Assembly: GCA_032718475.1 (NCBI GenBank)
Contig: JAUCBJ010000455.1
Coordinates: 1-27,892, forward strand
Source of the DNA: Nemertoderma westbladi
Lineage: Eukaryota > Xenacoelomorpha > Nemertodermatida > Nemertodermatidae
Reading direction: 5' to 3'
Length of the DNA: 27,892 bases
The translations under genes were made by a program, and so were the position numbers. Shown piece by piece: positions 19,206 to 27,892 of the stretch. Under the pieces are notes generated by a model. It saw only the letters and a program-made list of their open reading frames with translations, was not told where the DNA came from and searched no databases. Position 1 is the stretch's first letter; each line of letters starts with the position of its first letter.

Positions 19206-19523
19206 TTATTTATGAACGTGTTCATAGAAAATTTTTTTTTGAGTCACCCACCAATACAATATTTGTGGTTTAGCACATCGAGGTGTGGATTGTGCTGAGT
19301 GTTGTGATTGGGTCGGATTATTCGGTACTTCAATTAATGTTAGGATAGATGGTTTAGTTAGAGGTACGCTGGGGTTGACTCTTTGGGTATCTATATCACT
19401 GTCTATAGTAAGGTAAGGTTTTTGTTGATATACTGGAATGTATTTCCCTAAAAATTTACAATTTCGTATGGATACTCTTCCAGACCCATCAACTTTCACT
19501 ACATATTGGTCGATGCAATACAT
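19206..19523 (-). pseudogene. Gypsy pol carboxyl-terminal remnant
   Basis: The reading frame begins with DQYVVKVDGSGRVSIRN and KYIPVYQQKP, the end of integrase/pol in a group of invertebrate Gypsy elements, followed by a Pro/Ser-rich tail (PSVPLTKP). The upstream integrase core is absent. Confidence 0.75.
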
Positions 19524-19539
19524 TGTTGACTTTAACTTT

Positions 19540-20330
19540 AATAACTTGGTATTAACTAAGTCAATTTAACTAAATTTAACTAAGTCAACTTTAATTGACT
19601 GGTGATTATTACTTGAATGTCTGTTGAACTGTTTGTCTGTTATCAATAATCAAATTATACATTTAATTATAATTATTTGTTATAATATTTGACATCGTAC
19701 TGGTAAACTCAATTTATTGCTGTTATTTGGTTAATATAATATAACTGATATCCCGAAATTAAATACATTTTACACACGCCAAACTCAGGTAGGTCTCTAT
19801 AGCTAAGCATTATTGATAACCTGGACGGACAATTGTGTCATATTTATGTGTGTTGTTTTACCTCTAATTCAAAAATAATTAATCTATGGCGATATTTCAG
19901 ACCTGTAATGCAAGCGAAGCTCTTAATATTAATTATACCATGATTGAGAGTTGTTACAAATTGAATACTGTAGTGATAATAAAATTAACAGATACAGACT
20001 TGTCACAATATGTTTCCTCTAAAAGGAAACACAATCGCCAGACTTGAGCCCTTACATAGATAATTAGTCAGACATTTACTTGTTGTATTGTGTCACCAGA
20101 CCCTCCTGGTACTATATACTAGTGAAATATAATGGATGATCAAATACCGTAATACACTGAGCGAAGCATTGAGCAAATCAATACAATCGTGGGAAAAGGG
20201 GGAAATAGAGTGATAAACTAGAATGGCCTTCCATTGATGAAGGTACACTAGCGCAATTACCGTTTCAGTGTTTCGGACTGGGTGCGTTTACTCGCATTCT
20301 TACATGGTTCGCTAAACAATCGGAAGGAGT
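19540..20330. other. Non-matching sequence within the Gypsy relic
   Basis: About 800 bp with no Gypsy similarity that I can see, where RT, RNase H and integrase should be. It is either replaced sequence or very decayed. Confidence 0.4.
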
Positions 20331-20379
20331 CAAAATATATAAAATAGAGATTAAAAACGTCTTTTTTGTCAAACGCGCT

Positions 20380-20700
20380 AACAGACAGATCTGGCTTGAT
20401 GGAATGGTGATTGGGTGTGGTGGGTTTCTCATGTGCATGTGCGTTAAGGGTTTGAAAATCGTTCACGTGGTTTACCATTTTTCTTTGCACATATTACCAT
20501 ACCTGACATGACCAGACGGACCATACCATACCATACTCCAACAGGAACTGGTTCTATGACACCTAACCGGACATCCTGGTCTAAACCTGCTTTCACAGTG
20601 TCCTGCCAATGGATTGGTACATGAATGGGGCAGTGGTGTGCCACTTGCTCATCTTAAGGATCTACCATTAGCTTCAATGGGGGCCCATCCATTAAGGGAA
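20380..20700 (-). pseudogene. Gypsy reverse-transcriptase start, broken
   Basis: The motif HVPIHWQDTVKAGLDQDV followed by LGVIEPVPVG and ICAKKNGKPR is the usual entry to Gypsy RT. A duplicated or slipped stretch (MVRLVMSGMV) interrupts it, and beyond KPRE the frame is lost, with DFQTLNAHA visible in another frame before similarity ends. Confidence 0.8.
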
Positions 20701-21535
20701 GAAGTTGATGCTCACATGTATTAAATGTGCTGGCCTCCCAAGTGATATTGGCTTATCAGAAATTGTTCGAGTTATTTTTATTATTTTTTCAGTTGCAGGA
20801 TATGGCAATTTTGTGGTGGGTTTATTAGGGCTTTCTCGCCTTGGACATTGGCAATCTATTATGAGGTTGTCATGGTTATCATGGCTTACACCGCTTGAAA
20901 TTACATCCTGTTGATTTGTGTTGTCTTCCATGCTAGCTATTTTATTGGTTTCACCTATTGCAGGAAAATTGCCAGTTATCATTCCCAGGGTCTCTCCACT
21001 GATGAAAAATGTATCAGTATCTTCAGATACATTTGTTATTTGGCGAGTTTCAACCATGTTGCCGAGTTTATCTGGACCAGTGAGTCGTAAAATTGCAGCA
21101 CCCGTAATATTGATTGATACCTTTATCATTGGCAGCATGCATATTCATGGAGACTGGTATTAAATCTTTTATGGTCAAACCGAGTTTGTTTATTAGATTT
21201 ATGGTAATTAGACAACTTTTGCAGCCTGTGTCTGCCATTGCTAATATAGTAATTTTCTTTGGTGTGGTCGTTAGAGGAAAGCCAAAGTTGATATAATCCT
21301 GACTAATGGCAGTTACTGTGAGCTGTATATAAGGTTGAGGTTTGGAGGAGCATTTTAACCAAATATCAGTTAGGTGATTGTATATATGGTGGCTGAGGAC
21401 TATCATTTTTGTGGTGTGATTATGTTTAGAAGGGCTGACCTTCATTATAGCGCACAGGGTGTCAAAAACAGCGCCCTCATGGTTACAATTCTTGGATGAC
21501 TTATCATTGGCTGCTTTCATTTTGTTTCGATACAT
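20692..21535 (-). pseudogene. Gypsy aspartic protease and linker, frameshifted
   Basis: Two overlapping frames (21535-21068, then 21138-20692) carry the protease active-site motif MADTGCKSCLI (DTG codons at 21224-21232), then GAAILRLTG, TRQITNVSEDTDTFFIS and the Cys-rich DCQCPRRESP linker that leads to RT. One frameshift near 21070-21140 separates them. Confidence 0.8.
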
Positions 21536-21924
21536 CTTCTCAAAGTGATTTTCAAAACCGCTGTGTTGGCATTTGTTACCATAGGCAGAGCATTTTAATC
21601 ATCATCCATGGAGGTGAACTTTTACCATGTCCTTTTTTTCCACAGTATGTACGTACAATCCCATTGATCAATATTGTCCTGATGCATACTCTGACTCTGA
21701 CTGGGTTGATTTCTATTTTGATCCCTCAAATTATTATTTCTACTAAAATTCTACTTACTTCTACTGATGCTATGGGCATCAACACTAGGTTGTGTGATAA
21801 ATAACATAGATGCAGATTGCTTCCCAGATTCTATAGCTTCAACGAACTGGAAGACTTGTTCCAGAGACATATCTTGGTTTTTTATTCCAAGTAAATCGTG
21901 TTGAATCTCGTGATCTTCCAGACC

Positions 21925-22425
21925 TCAACTCAATACATCGCGCATCATAGGTTCTGTATTGTTTACTTCGTTGTTACAATGTGTACACATTATTATAAAC
22001 TTACATATATTAGATTGGCCAGAAATCTGATCTCCAAATGAACGAACTGGCACCTCCTGGTCCTGTCGCATGTTGTGTAGGACTGTGGCGACCATCACGA
22101 GTTCTTCACGAACTGCAAGTTTTTTCATAACTTCCAGGACCCCTTGTCCTGTTGTATTTCTCATCGTACCACCAGCAATGCGAGTCAGATCTTTTATGAT
22201 TTGCTCGTCGTAGGTTTCCAGGAGTTGAACGACTTTATCAGCCCCCGACAACTTGGTAGCTACTTTGTAGTCGTTCCATCTGGATATAAAATACGACCAT
22301 TCTTCGCTGGTTACCACAGAGGAGATTGTCAGCCATTTCACTATTTCTGCCTTTGCAGTACCAGTACCGTCAGTTGAGGTACGTTCATGGGATATTGTGT
22401 GGGTTGTGATTAAGGCTGCTGCCAA
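21925..22425 (-). pseudogene. Gypsy Gag (capsid-like) remnant
   Basis: About 166 codons containing EEWSYFISRWNDYKVATKLS, LLETYDEQIIKDLTR, EVMKKLAVREELVMVATVLH and MRQDQEVPVRSFGDQISGQS, the usual Gag of Gypsy elements. The same region continues past a stop into QHDLLGIKNQDMSLEQVFQF (down to about 21830) and a damaged zinc-knuckle (YCGKKGHG near 21630-21655). A frameshift separates the first knuckle cysteine from the rest. Confidence 0.8.
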
Positions 22426-22449
22426 AACGGCTTCGATATCTGGGGTTTT

Positions 22450-23560
22450 ATAGGTGCATCCCTAAATTGGTCATTTGACGATCGAAATAGGTGCTCAGAA
22501 TACTCAGACAAATCCTTTTAGTTCTAACAGGATTGTTCATCCATATATATGTCATTCTTGATGTTATCGATGACTGCTTTAGGGAAGGTATTGCCTGTTC
22601 TGGTCCGCAGGCGTTGGATGGACTCGAGATAATGCTAAAAGCCTGGATGGTCATCCAATATTCGAAGAGATCCTGACTAAAGTCTCCTTCAGGACACCAT
22701 AAAAAGCATAAACTATCAAAGATCCCTCTGTAACGCCTTTAGCTGCAGAAACATGCCTTCGAGATCAGAGGCAAATGCAACAGAATATTGCCATAGTCGC
22801 AATAATATCCCCAACATAAATTGCAGTAAGTTGGGTCCCGGCAATAGTTCTGAGTTCAGGGAACTTCTACTCAGACTCAGACTCAGAGTAGGGAAGACTA
22901 CTCAGACTTCATTGGGTTTACCGGGTTCCAGTTCATTGGGAACTTCCTTACTTACCTTAGCACTAAAGACGTGTTTTCAACAAAGGTGTTTTCACCAAAG
23001 GGCCTGCACAATACCAACCTATTCTGGTTGTGGATAGCATATGTCTGTAATTGCCATAGTTCTGCAGGTCATTTCTCTAATATCTCTAATGCCTCATGAG
23101 CGTTTTGTCCTACAAGTAGTTGGACTAAGGGGAAATCTACCTTAAACTGAGGAATCTTATACTTACAAGCAAAGTTGTCCTCTTCTCAGTTGTATAATTC
23201 CGTTTGGCTGGCTGCGAAGTGCTTGCATGCATAAGAGCTCGATAAACCGTGGAGTGTATCATATTGCATGAAACATCATCGTCTGTAAACTCATCAGTGT
23301 AGAAATCTGTAAACTCATTGGTGTAGAAATCTATCATTTCCGAGTTAGTGTCATGTCAGTATTGTACATTACTAAACTGAATGTGTACTTTCCGGATTCT
23401 GAGTTCGTATCACTGTTGGTATGGAGCAAAGAGTGATGTTTAGCTCCACATTTGAAACACTTTGTCTCAGAGTAACAGTTGTGTCGCTGGTGTCCAGATC
23501 TTAGACAGTTGTAACACAGTCTCTTTTCAAATGCGGCCTTCCGTAAGAAGTCAGTCATTC
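22450..23560 (-). mobile_element. BEL/Pao LTR retrotransposon relic
   Basis: The minus strand shows, in order: two zinc knuckles (CYNCLRSGHQRHNC and CFKCGAKHHSLLH, 23558-23334), a protease-adjacent motif (VQLLVGQNAHEALEILE, about 23130-23080), then reverse-transcriptase pieces (VAFASDLEGMFLQLKALQRD near 22790-22730; SSPSNACGPEQ; AVIDNIKNDIYMDE near 22590-22550, where YMDD is expected). Every segment is in a different frame with stops. The knuckle pair CxNC..GH + C..C...HH.LLH is characteristic of BEL/Pao Gag. Confidence 0.8.
23334..23558 (-). pseudogene. BEL/Pao Gag zinc-knuckle fragment
   Basis: An open frame of 74 codons carries two nucleic-acid-binding knuckles, CYNCLRSGHQRHNC and CFKCGAKHHSLLH. 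Upstream Gag sequence is not recognisable. Confidence 0.8.
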
Positions 23561-23759
23561 ACTATTTTTTTAGGATCTAGTCATGAAGAAAACGTTGTCG
23601 TCGAATTCACTCATCACAATTTTCATAGTATCATCATTTTTCCATTGGCCATAGTGTTTCAACCGAATCATAAGCAAGGTTGGATTCTGGAAACTACTAC
23701 TAGAGTCGGCATGCTGCATTGCAGCTGCATTTTATATATAAATAGTACATATATATTAA

Positions 23760-24185
23760 GAATGCTGTGCCAGCTTGTCGACAAAATTGCGCCGCCACAA
23801 CTCCCTATCACCCATGACATTTTCTAGATCATCCGCATCTTCAAGTCCAGTATCCTTTAAGATGCGTCTCAAGAAAGTCATGGGCTGTCCACCATGCTTA
23901 TTCACTCCATGAGGCCGCCAAAGCACAAGATTTTGCACTGGCTGGTCCTCACGGCAAAAGCAATGTCCTGCAAAGTGTAGGTGGATTTGTTCTAGTGTCA
24001 AGCTTGGGGGAACCATGAGACACCTCCAATGTTATATAGTGTCTGGTTGGAGATGTGTGCATTGTACTTGACACAATGAACCCGGCGTAGCATTCTTGTA
24101 AATGTGCCATCCAGAGATTTGGTGACCTTAGCAGTTAGATCACAGCATGGATTCCCCTAGAGGAGTACTAGAACTACTGCTGCTC
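23760..24185 (-). pseudogene. LINE ORF2 carboxyl end
   Basis: One frame gives LTAKVTKSLDGTFTRMLRRV and HISNQTLYNIGG; after a frameshift near 24010 another gives LHFAGHCFCREDQPVQNLVL, FLRRILKDTGLEDADDLENV and MGDRELWRRNF. This is the usual end of a LINE reverse transcriptase of the kind that ends RRLRFAGHC...LVLW...DTG...M.DR..WR. Reverse transcriptase core and endonuclease are not attached. Confidence 0.8.
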
Positions 24186-24244
24186 TAAATAATCGGACCT
24201 TATGATTCCAATGAATTATATGTGACATCAAAAGCCATAAAAGT

Positions 24245-24300
24245 TTATGTAACTGCGTCACCGTCAACAGTAGACACTGTTACGGTAGCGGAGTTGTGCG
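24245..24300 (-). pseudogene. Small second LINE RT fragment
   Basis: GTGTCTACTGTTGACGGTGA on minus matches the VSTVNGDTEPF-coding stretch of the fragment at 24905-25270. It ends about 60 bp before the carboxyl fragment at 24185, suggesting an internally deleted copy. Confidence 0.5.
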
Positions 24301-24904
24301 CTCGTGCGCCATACCGTTAACTTTAGATTGCGCAACTATCGTACTCGCCCCGGCTCGAAACAAACCGTTTGTACAGTTAAAATTAAGATTTATCTGTAGA
24401 CTATAGTATGTATATTATTCGTTTGATATTATCGATACTTGACTGAATATATTAGTAAGACTGCATGATTAACTGTACTATTAGGTATTATACTTCTGCA
24501 CTGGGCTACTGTACTAACTAGTTCGCTATCTATCTAAACTATGTAAACTGTCTGCACAATTAATTGAATACGGGGCTACAAAAAAGTTATATACCCATAC
24601 CATAACCGACATTGGTTTATTACCCACACATTTCCTAGGCTGTGATTGGACCAGCATTGTAATCAGCTGATTAGTGTAGAGCTGTCAACTTGGCCCTTTC
24701 TCTGGCTACATGGTATGTCGCATATTCCTACCTACATATTGCACAATGGAAGTTTCCCGTGTGGGTTAGTGAGGCTACTTCCCCCCGATTGTGTAATAGG
24801 TTTGGTGCCGACCAAACCTATCATTGCTTTCCTGGGTTGCCAACATTGAATTGGCAGCCTTCTTGTTGACCGCTTTCCTATATTGCTTATAAACCCTCAG
24901 TAGC
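24301..24904. other. Unassigned sequence between LINE fragments
   Basis: AT-rich to about 24600, then a more GC-balanced part (24630-24900) with AAACCTATCATTGC and an inverted GGTTTGG...CCAAACC stem near 24800-24817. No gene seen. Confidence 0.4.
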
Positions 24905-25270
24905 ATTTGGGCGCTACCGTAACAGACACTTCAAATGGTTCTGTATCACCGTTAACAGTAGACACAAATGTTGTCGAACCATCGTATACTGATCTGATTG
25001 CTGCAATAATTTCATCACGAATCCCATAAAATGAAAGTATGCTGAACGAACATGCGTGAGTGAGAGATTGAATCAAAGGCCTTGATTGAAGAAGTCAACA
25101 AGATAACAGCCTGTCTTCCTTTTTTGATAACTTTTTTTGATAACTTTTTTGATTATTCTTCAATTATCCTCCTAAGTGCCAAAATGGTCTCCATGGTCCC
25201 ACGACCTTTACGGAACCCAGTCTGATTTACATAGAGCAGTCCCTCAATGGGATCCCTGATGTGATTTCTA
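24905..25270 (-). pseudogene. LINE reverse-transcriptase core fragment
   Basis: In shifting frames the minus strand shows NQTGFRKGRGTMETILALRR, IIEE, then KAFDSISHS (the F-x-x-A-F-D metal-binding motif of RT), HTFILWDS/FYGIRDE and STTFVSTVNGDTEPFEVS. These are consecutive RT motifs of a LINE. A triplicated TTTTTTGATAACTTT block at 25118-25154 disrupts it. The fragment stops just before the expected GVLQGD motif. Confidence 0.75.
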
Positions 25271-25493
25271 GAAAAGTAGCACTAGATATTGTCTTGAACT
25301 CATCTAGTTCATCTCATACGATGAAAATCCTGATTTTATGAAGAATCATTTAGAAATTAAACTTTGCAGCATGCATTACGTTATCTGGCAGCTCTGCAAT
25401 GAGATGCTATGATGGCTTAACAATAAATTTTGTGCCACCATCATGTAATGTACAATTGGCTTGCTATAATGCAGCATGCATTACGAAAAATGT

Positions 25494-25570
25494 ATGTCAG
25501 CTTGTCAATAAAATTGAATCTCCACAACTATCCCCCATGACATTCACGAGATTATCCGCATCTTGAAAAT
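25494..25570 (-). pseudogene. Second copy of the LINE carboxyl end
   Basis: CAGCTTGTC.A.AAAATTG....CCACAACT and CCCATGACATT..C.AGAT.ATCCGCATCTT match 23765-23845. It lies upstream (minus sense) of the RT core, so it belongs to another copy of the same family. Confidence 0.65.
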
Positions 25571-25859
25571 AGTCTCCGTTGCTATAGTTAAGGGTCTGTA
25601 AAAAATAATGAAATTTATGATGGAATTTTTCAGAATGACTACTCAACCAACTGCTTCAAAAAATCCAACTATGGTTTAGATCGGAATTTGTGGGCAAAAA
25701 TATATACATCGCTCAGTCTATTATGGGGGATGGTGTATATGATATATATTATATGGATTTTATATGATACAATTACAGGCGCTATCTGACTGATTGATAT
25801 TGCTTTTATTCTTAAATTGTCATTTTTTCGCTCGAATATACCCCAAAATCGGAAGAAAA

Positions 25860-26060
25860 AGTTTCACTTTTTTGCCTAGGGGAAAAAGTAATCAATAGAT
25901 ATTATATTGATTTTTATATTTTATATTGATTTTACTTTTTTCCCAGCGAAAAAAGTAAAGTAAAATATTTTTGGTGGAATATTTTAAATGTATTATTTAT
26001 TATATATTAAATGTATATCACATGTATTGAAAGAGCATCGACGTAGAAAATGTTTGAAAG
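25860..26060 (+). repeat. Dispersed repeat, plus-strand copy of 5080-5265
   Basis: Shares AAGTAATCAATAG, TAAAATATTTTTGGTGGAAT and TGTATTGAAAGAGCATC with the minus strand of 5080-5265. This copy carries an extra duplicated ATATTGATTTT block. Confidence 0.7.
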
Positions 26061-26269
26061 TAATTTGAGCGAAATCCATTCACCCACTCAAAAGTTATTG
26101 CAACTTTAGTGCCTGCGCGGCGTACACCAAAACGGACCTCAATATCCAATATTGGTTTATGTAGTTAAGCGGCTCTCTAGTTACATAATAAATATTCGAG
26201 AACACTAAATTAGTTTAGCATTGAGTAAGCCAACATCGAGAGTTGAAGCATGTCCTACCATTGCCTACT

Positions 26270-26385
26270 ATATACTATTGTTATTATTATTATGTTTTAT
26301 TATGTTGTTGTATTATTGTATATGTGTTGTTGTTATATTATTATGTTACTATTATTATACTATACTATATTGTATATATTAGGCC
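26270..26385 (+). repeat. TTA/TTG-rich simple sequence
   Basis: Imperfect runs of TTATTATTATTATG and TTGTTGTTATATTATTATG; low-complexity DNA. Confidence 0.8.
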
Positions 26386-26544
26386 ATGGTTGAAGAATAA
26401 AATAATTTGAATCGCAGTAACTATGGAAGCAATATAGTAAAATACTACAATTCAATTTATTTTGTAACACTATTGTACTATAGTATATCGCTATGTTTTA
26501 TTACAGAATTTAGCAACAAAAAGTACCAATTTAAAAATAAAATT

Positions 26545-26695
26545 ACGTATTACATGGGAAAAAACGTGGAACAATTTTTTTTCAATTTTCTCTCGACCCT
26601 TTATTAACCTCGCTGATGCTGCACTCGGTAAATAAAATGCCTCGAGAATAATTAAAAAAAGTTCTACTTTTTTCCCATGTAATAAATAATTATTA
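26545..26695. repeat. Short inverted repeat flanking the CATGTAATA word
   Basis: TATTACATGGGAAAAAA at about 26549-26565 pairs with TTTTTTCCCATGTAATA at about 26669-26685, leaving about 100 bp between. The right arm continues into AATAATTATT shared with 5084-5108 (reverse complement), so this is a third partial copy of that dispersed family. Confidence 0.7.
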
Positions 26696-26934
26696 TTGTA
26701 TATTGGTTATGGACAGTATAATATGGTATCAAAGACTTCAGTTCAATCTCTAGAAAACGTATGTCATGTGACTTATAAAAGTCATAATAAAAGTCATTAA
26801 ATAGCAAAAAAGTAGGCTAGAGTTCCGTTTGTATTAACATTTTCAGTAAAAGTTTTTGATGCATTGCATTACAAATTTTAATACTAATAATGATGTATAT
26901 GAATGAGTACTTGATCTTGGCAGATCTAGCTCAT

Positions 26935-27320
26935 GAATTTTATGGTAGCTAGTATTTTTTGAAAATTAAAAAATAATAAAAATGTTAAAAAAATTAATAA
27001 TGTTTTTGAGTGTTTTTATTAGATATTGGTGAATGTTCTAGAACCATAGTATATATTTTTATTGTATTGGATCTATTGTTTTTTTTACTAGCTAGTAGGC
27101 CGCCATAATTAATATTATTTTTAAGTGTCTTTTAGATATTGGTGAATGTTCTAAAACCGTAGTATATATTTTTTTTATGGTACTTAGTATTTTTTGAAAT
27201 TTTAAAAATACGATGATTTATTTTATTTTTGTTAATTGTAAGTGTTATAGAACATTACTTCAGAAAAATTAAAAAAATTTATGTTCTAGAACAAAAAATA
27301 TTTGTTCTCGAACATTTGTT
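26935..27320 (+). repeat. Diverged tandem repeat with TTCTAGAAC palindromes
   Basis: GATATTGGTGAATGTTCTA with following AACC.TAGTATATATTTTT occurs at about 27023 and 27134, and TATGGTA.(C)TAGTATTTTTTGAAA occurs near 26941 and 27177. The GTTCTAGAAC-type palindrome appears at 27035, 27148 (GTTCTAAAAC), 27244 (GTTATAGAAC), 27283 and 27304 (GTTCTCGAAC). Confidence 0.7.
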
Positions 27321-27384
27321 AGAGGATCCAATTCGCTGCACTACCTAGTGGAAAATGGGGAAGGTGGCAATTAACCAATTATAG

Positions 27385-27605
27385 TTGTCTAGGAGACATT
27401 ACCAATATAATGTCACCTACAAACGCACTGGGCAATACACATTGCCAATTGGTTAGGGAGAAATGACAGGTTACAAGCCATCTCGGGGGGGGGGGGGGGG
27501 GGGGGGGTGTGAGAAAGAAAGCTTTAACATGCACACATAGATTATGGATTGCCAGAGGGAAGATTAGATTAGCCAATGCTGGGGCAGTTCCCATCTGATT
27601 AATGC
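27385..27605 (-). repeat. Dispersed repeat with 23-bp G tract, relative of 14571-14780
   Basis: The plus strand has G23 at 27485-27507, then ATTAGATTAGCCAATGCTGG and GGCAG. On minus this matches the order of features at 14571-14780. The flank also holds a diverged AATTGGTTAGGGAGAAATGA + CAGGTTAC copy of the 13340 repeat and a TAACCAATT/AATTGGTTA stem. Confidence 0.5.
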
Positions 27606-27627
27606 GCATTCAATGGCCAGGCCAAAC

Positions 27628-27806
27628 TGTAGGTATCAATATTCCATGTGTGTAATAATATAACCGTTGTCTTTATTACCTGTTGTTTAGTTGGCTTATA
27701 CGAGTGTGGAAGTAAGACGGTTTAAACCGTCGTCATTAACCGTGCTATTATTGTATACTGATTGTGCTATATTGTATTCTGACATCTTATTAATTGTATC
27801 GCTACA
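27628..27806 (+). repeat. Candidate LTR at the right edge
   Basis: The 179-bp segment starts TGTAG and ends CTACA, a perfect 5-bp inverted end of LTR type. It is followed at once by TTGGCAATTCCAGAAGTG, which resembles the primer-binding region (TGGTGTCAGAAGTGG-like) of many invertebrate Gypsy elements. A perfect GACGGTTTAAACCGTC palindrome lies inside at 27717-27732. The element body and second LTR would lie outside the window. Confidence 0.4.
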
Positions 27807-27892
27807 TTGGCAATTCCAGAAGTGTTGTTCAAAGCGATCCCTTTAGATTTACAGACGGGGAAACTGATTAAACTCGACCGACTCTAGTCTCC

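Larger units (their letters stand above)
19206..22430 (-). mobile_element. Decayed Ty3/Gypsy LTR retrotransposon
   Basis: Gag (22425-21925), a zinc-knuckle region (about 21660-21540), an aspartic protease (about 21300-20960), a pre-RT region and the start of reverse transcriptase (20700-20380), then the carboxyl end of pol (19523-19300) follow in the expected order on minus. Most of RT, RNase H and integrase is missing between about 20380 and 19540. Frameshifts and stops break every part. No LTR pair is recognised. At its 5' side it abuts a BEL/Pao relic at about 22430-22450. Confidence 0.85.

Noticed and set aside
1-27892. CRISPR array, operon or bacterial defence system
   Set aside because: Repeats lack regular unique spacers, genes are split by introns, and the elements present are of animal type.

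Overview
This window looks like an AT-rich piece of an invertebrate metazoan nuclear genome. There are no operons or bacterial genes. Coding sequence is split into short exons with GT-AG borders, and most of the remainder is transposable elements and tandem repeats. The retroelement types (Ty3/Gypsy, BEL/Pao, LINE), the secreted-protein domains (PAN, thrombospondin type 1, EGF) and the frequent TAGGCCTA-like words suggest an invertebrate deuterostome such as an echinoderm. That placement is an inference, not a proof.

Layout: 1-880 is a satellite-like array (monomer about 160 bp, about 480 bp higher-order period). 1144-1258 is the 3' tail of a dead LINE. 1494-1574 holds two adjacent GC-rich palindromes. 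2444-2587 is an EGF exon (minus). 2663-8127 is a 5.5-kb DNA transposon with 65-67-bp terminal inverted repeats, a frameshifted integrase-fold (DDE) transposase on plus, and an intact 444-residue alpha-kinase gene on minus. 8690-8895 is a tRNA-derived SINE. 9295-9462 is a TSP1 exon (minus). 10337-11704 is a 33-bp minisatellite. 12438-13227 is a fold-back MITE with a 9-bp target duplication. 14929-15139 and 16073-16290 are the PAN/apple-domain exons of a secreted protein (minus). 18118-18721 is a second fold-back element with a possible THAP first exon in its core. 19206-22430 is a decayed Gypsy element, 22450-23560 a BEL/Pao relic and 23760-25570 several LINE fragments, all minus. 25.6-27.6 kb is AT-rich repeat sequence with a 23-bp G tract, and 27628-27806 may be an LTR running off the right edge.

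How it fits together: the minus-strand exons (signal peptide + PAN at 16.3-14.9 kb, TSP1 at 9.4 kb, EGF at 2.5 kb) may be pieces of one long gene for a modular extracellular protein. Its introns would then hold the minisatellite, the MITE and the whole kinase-bearing transposon. The most striking feature is that transposon. An alpha-kinase is not a usual partner of a DDE transposase, it lies convergent to the transposase inside the same inverted repeats, and its reading frame is intact while the transposase has three frameshifts.
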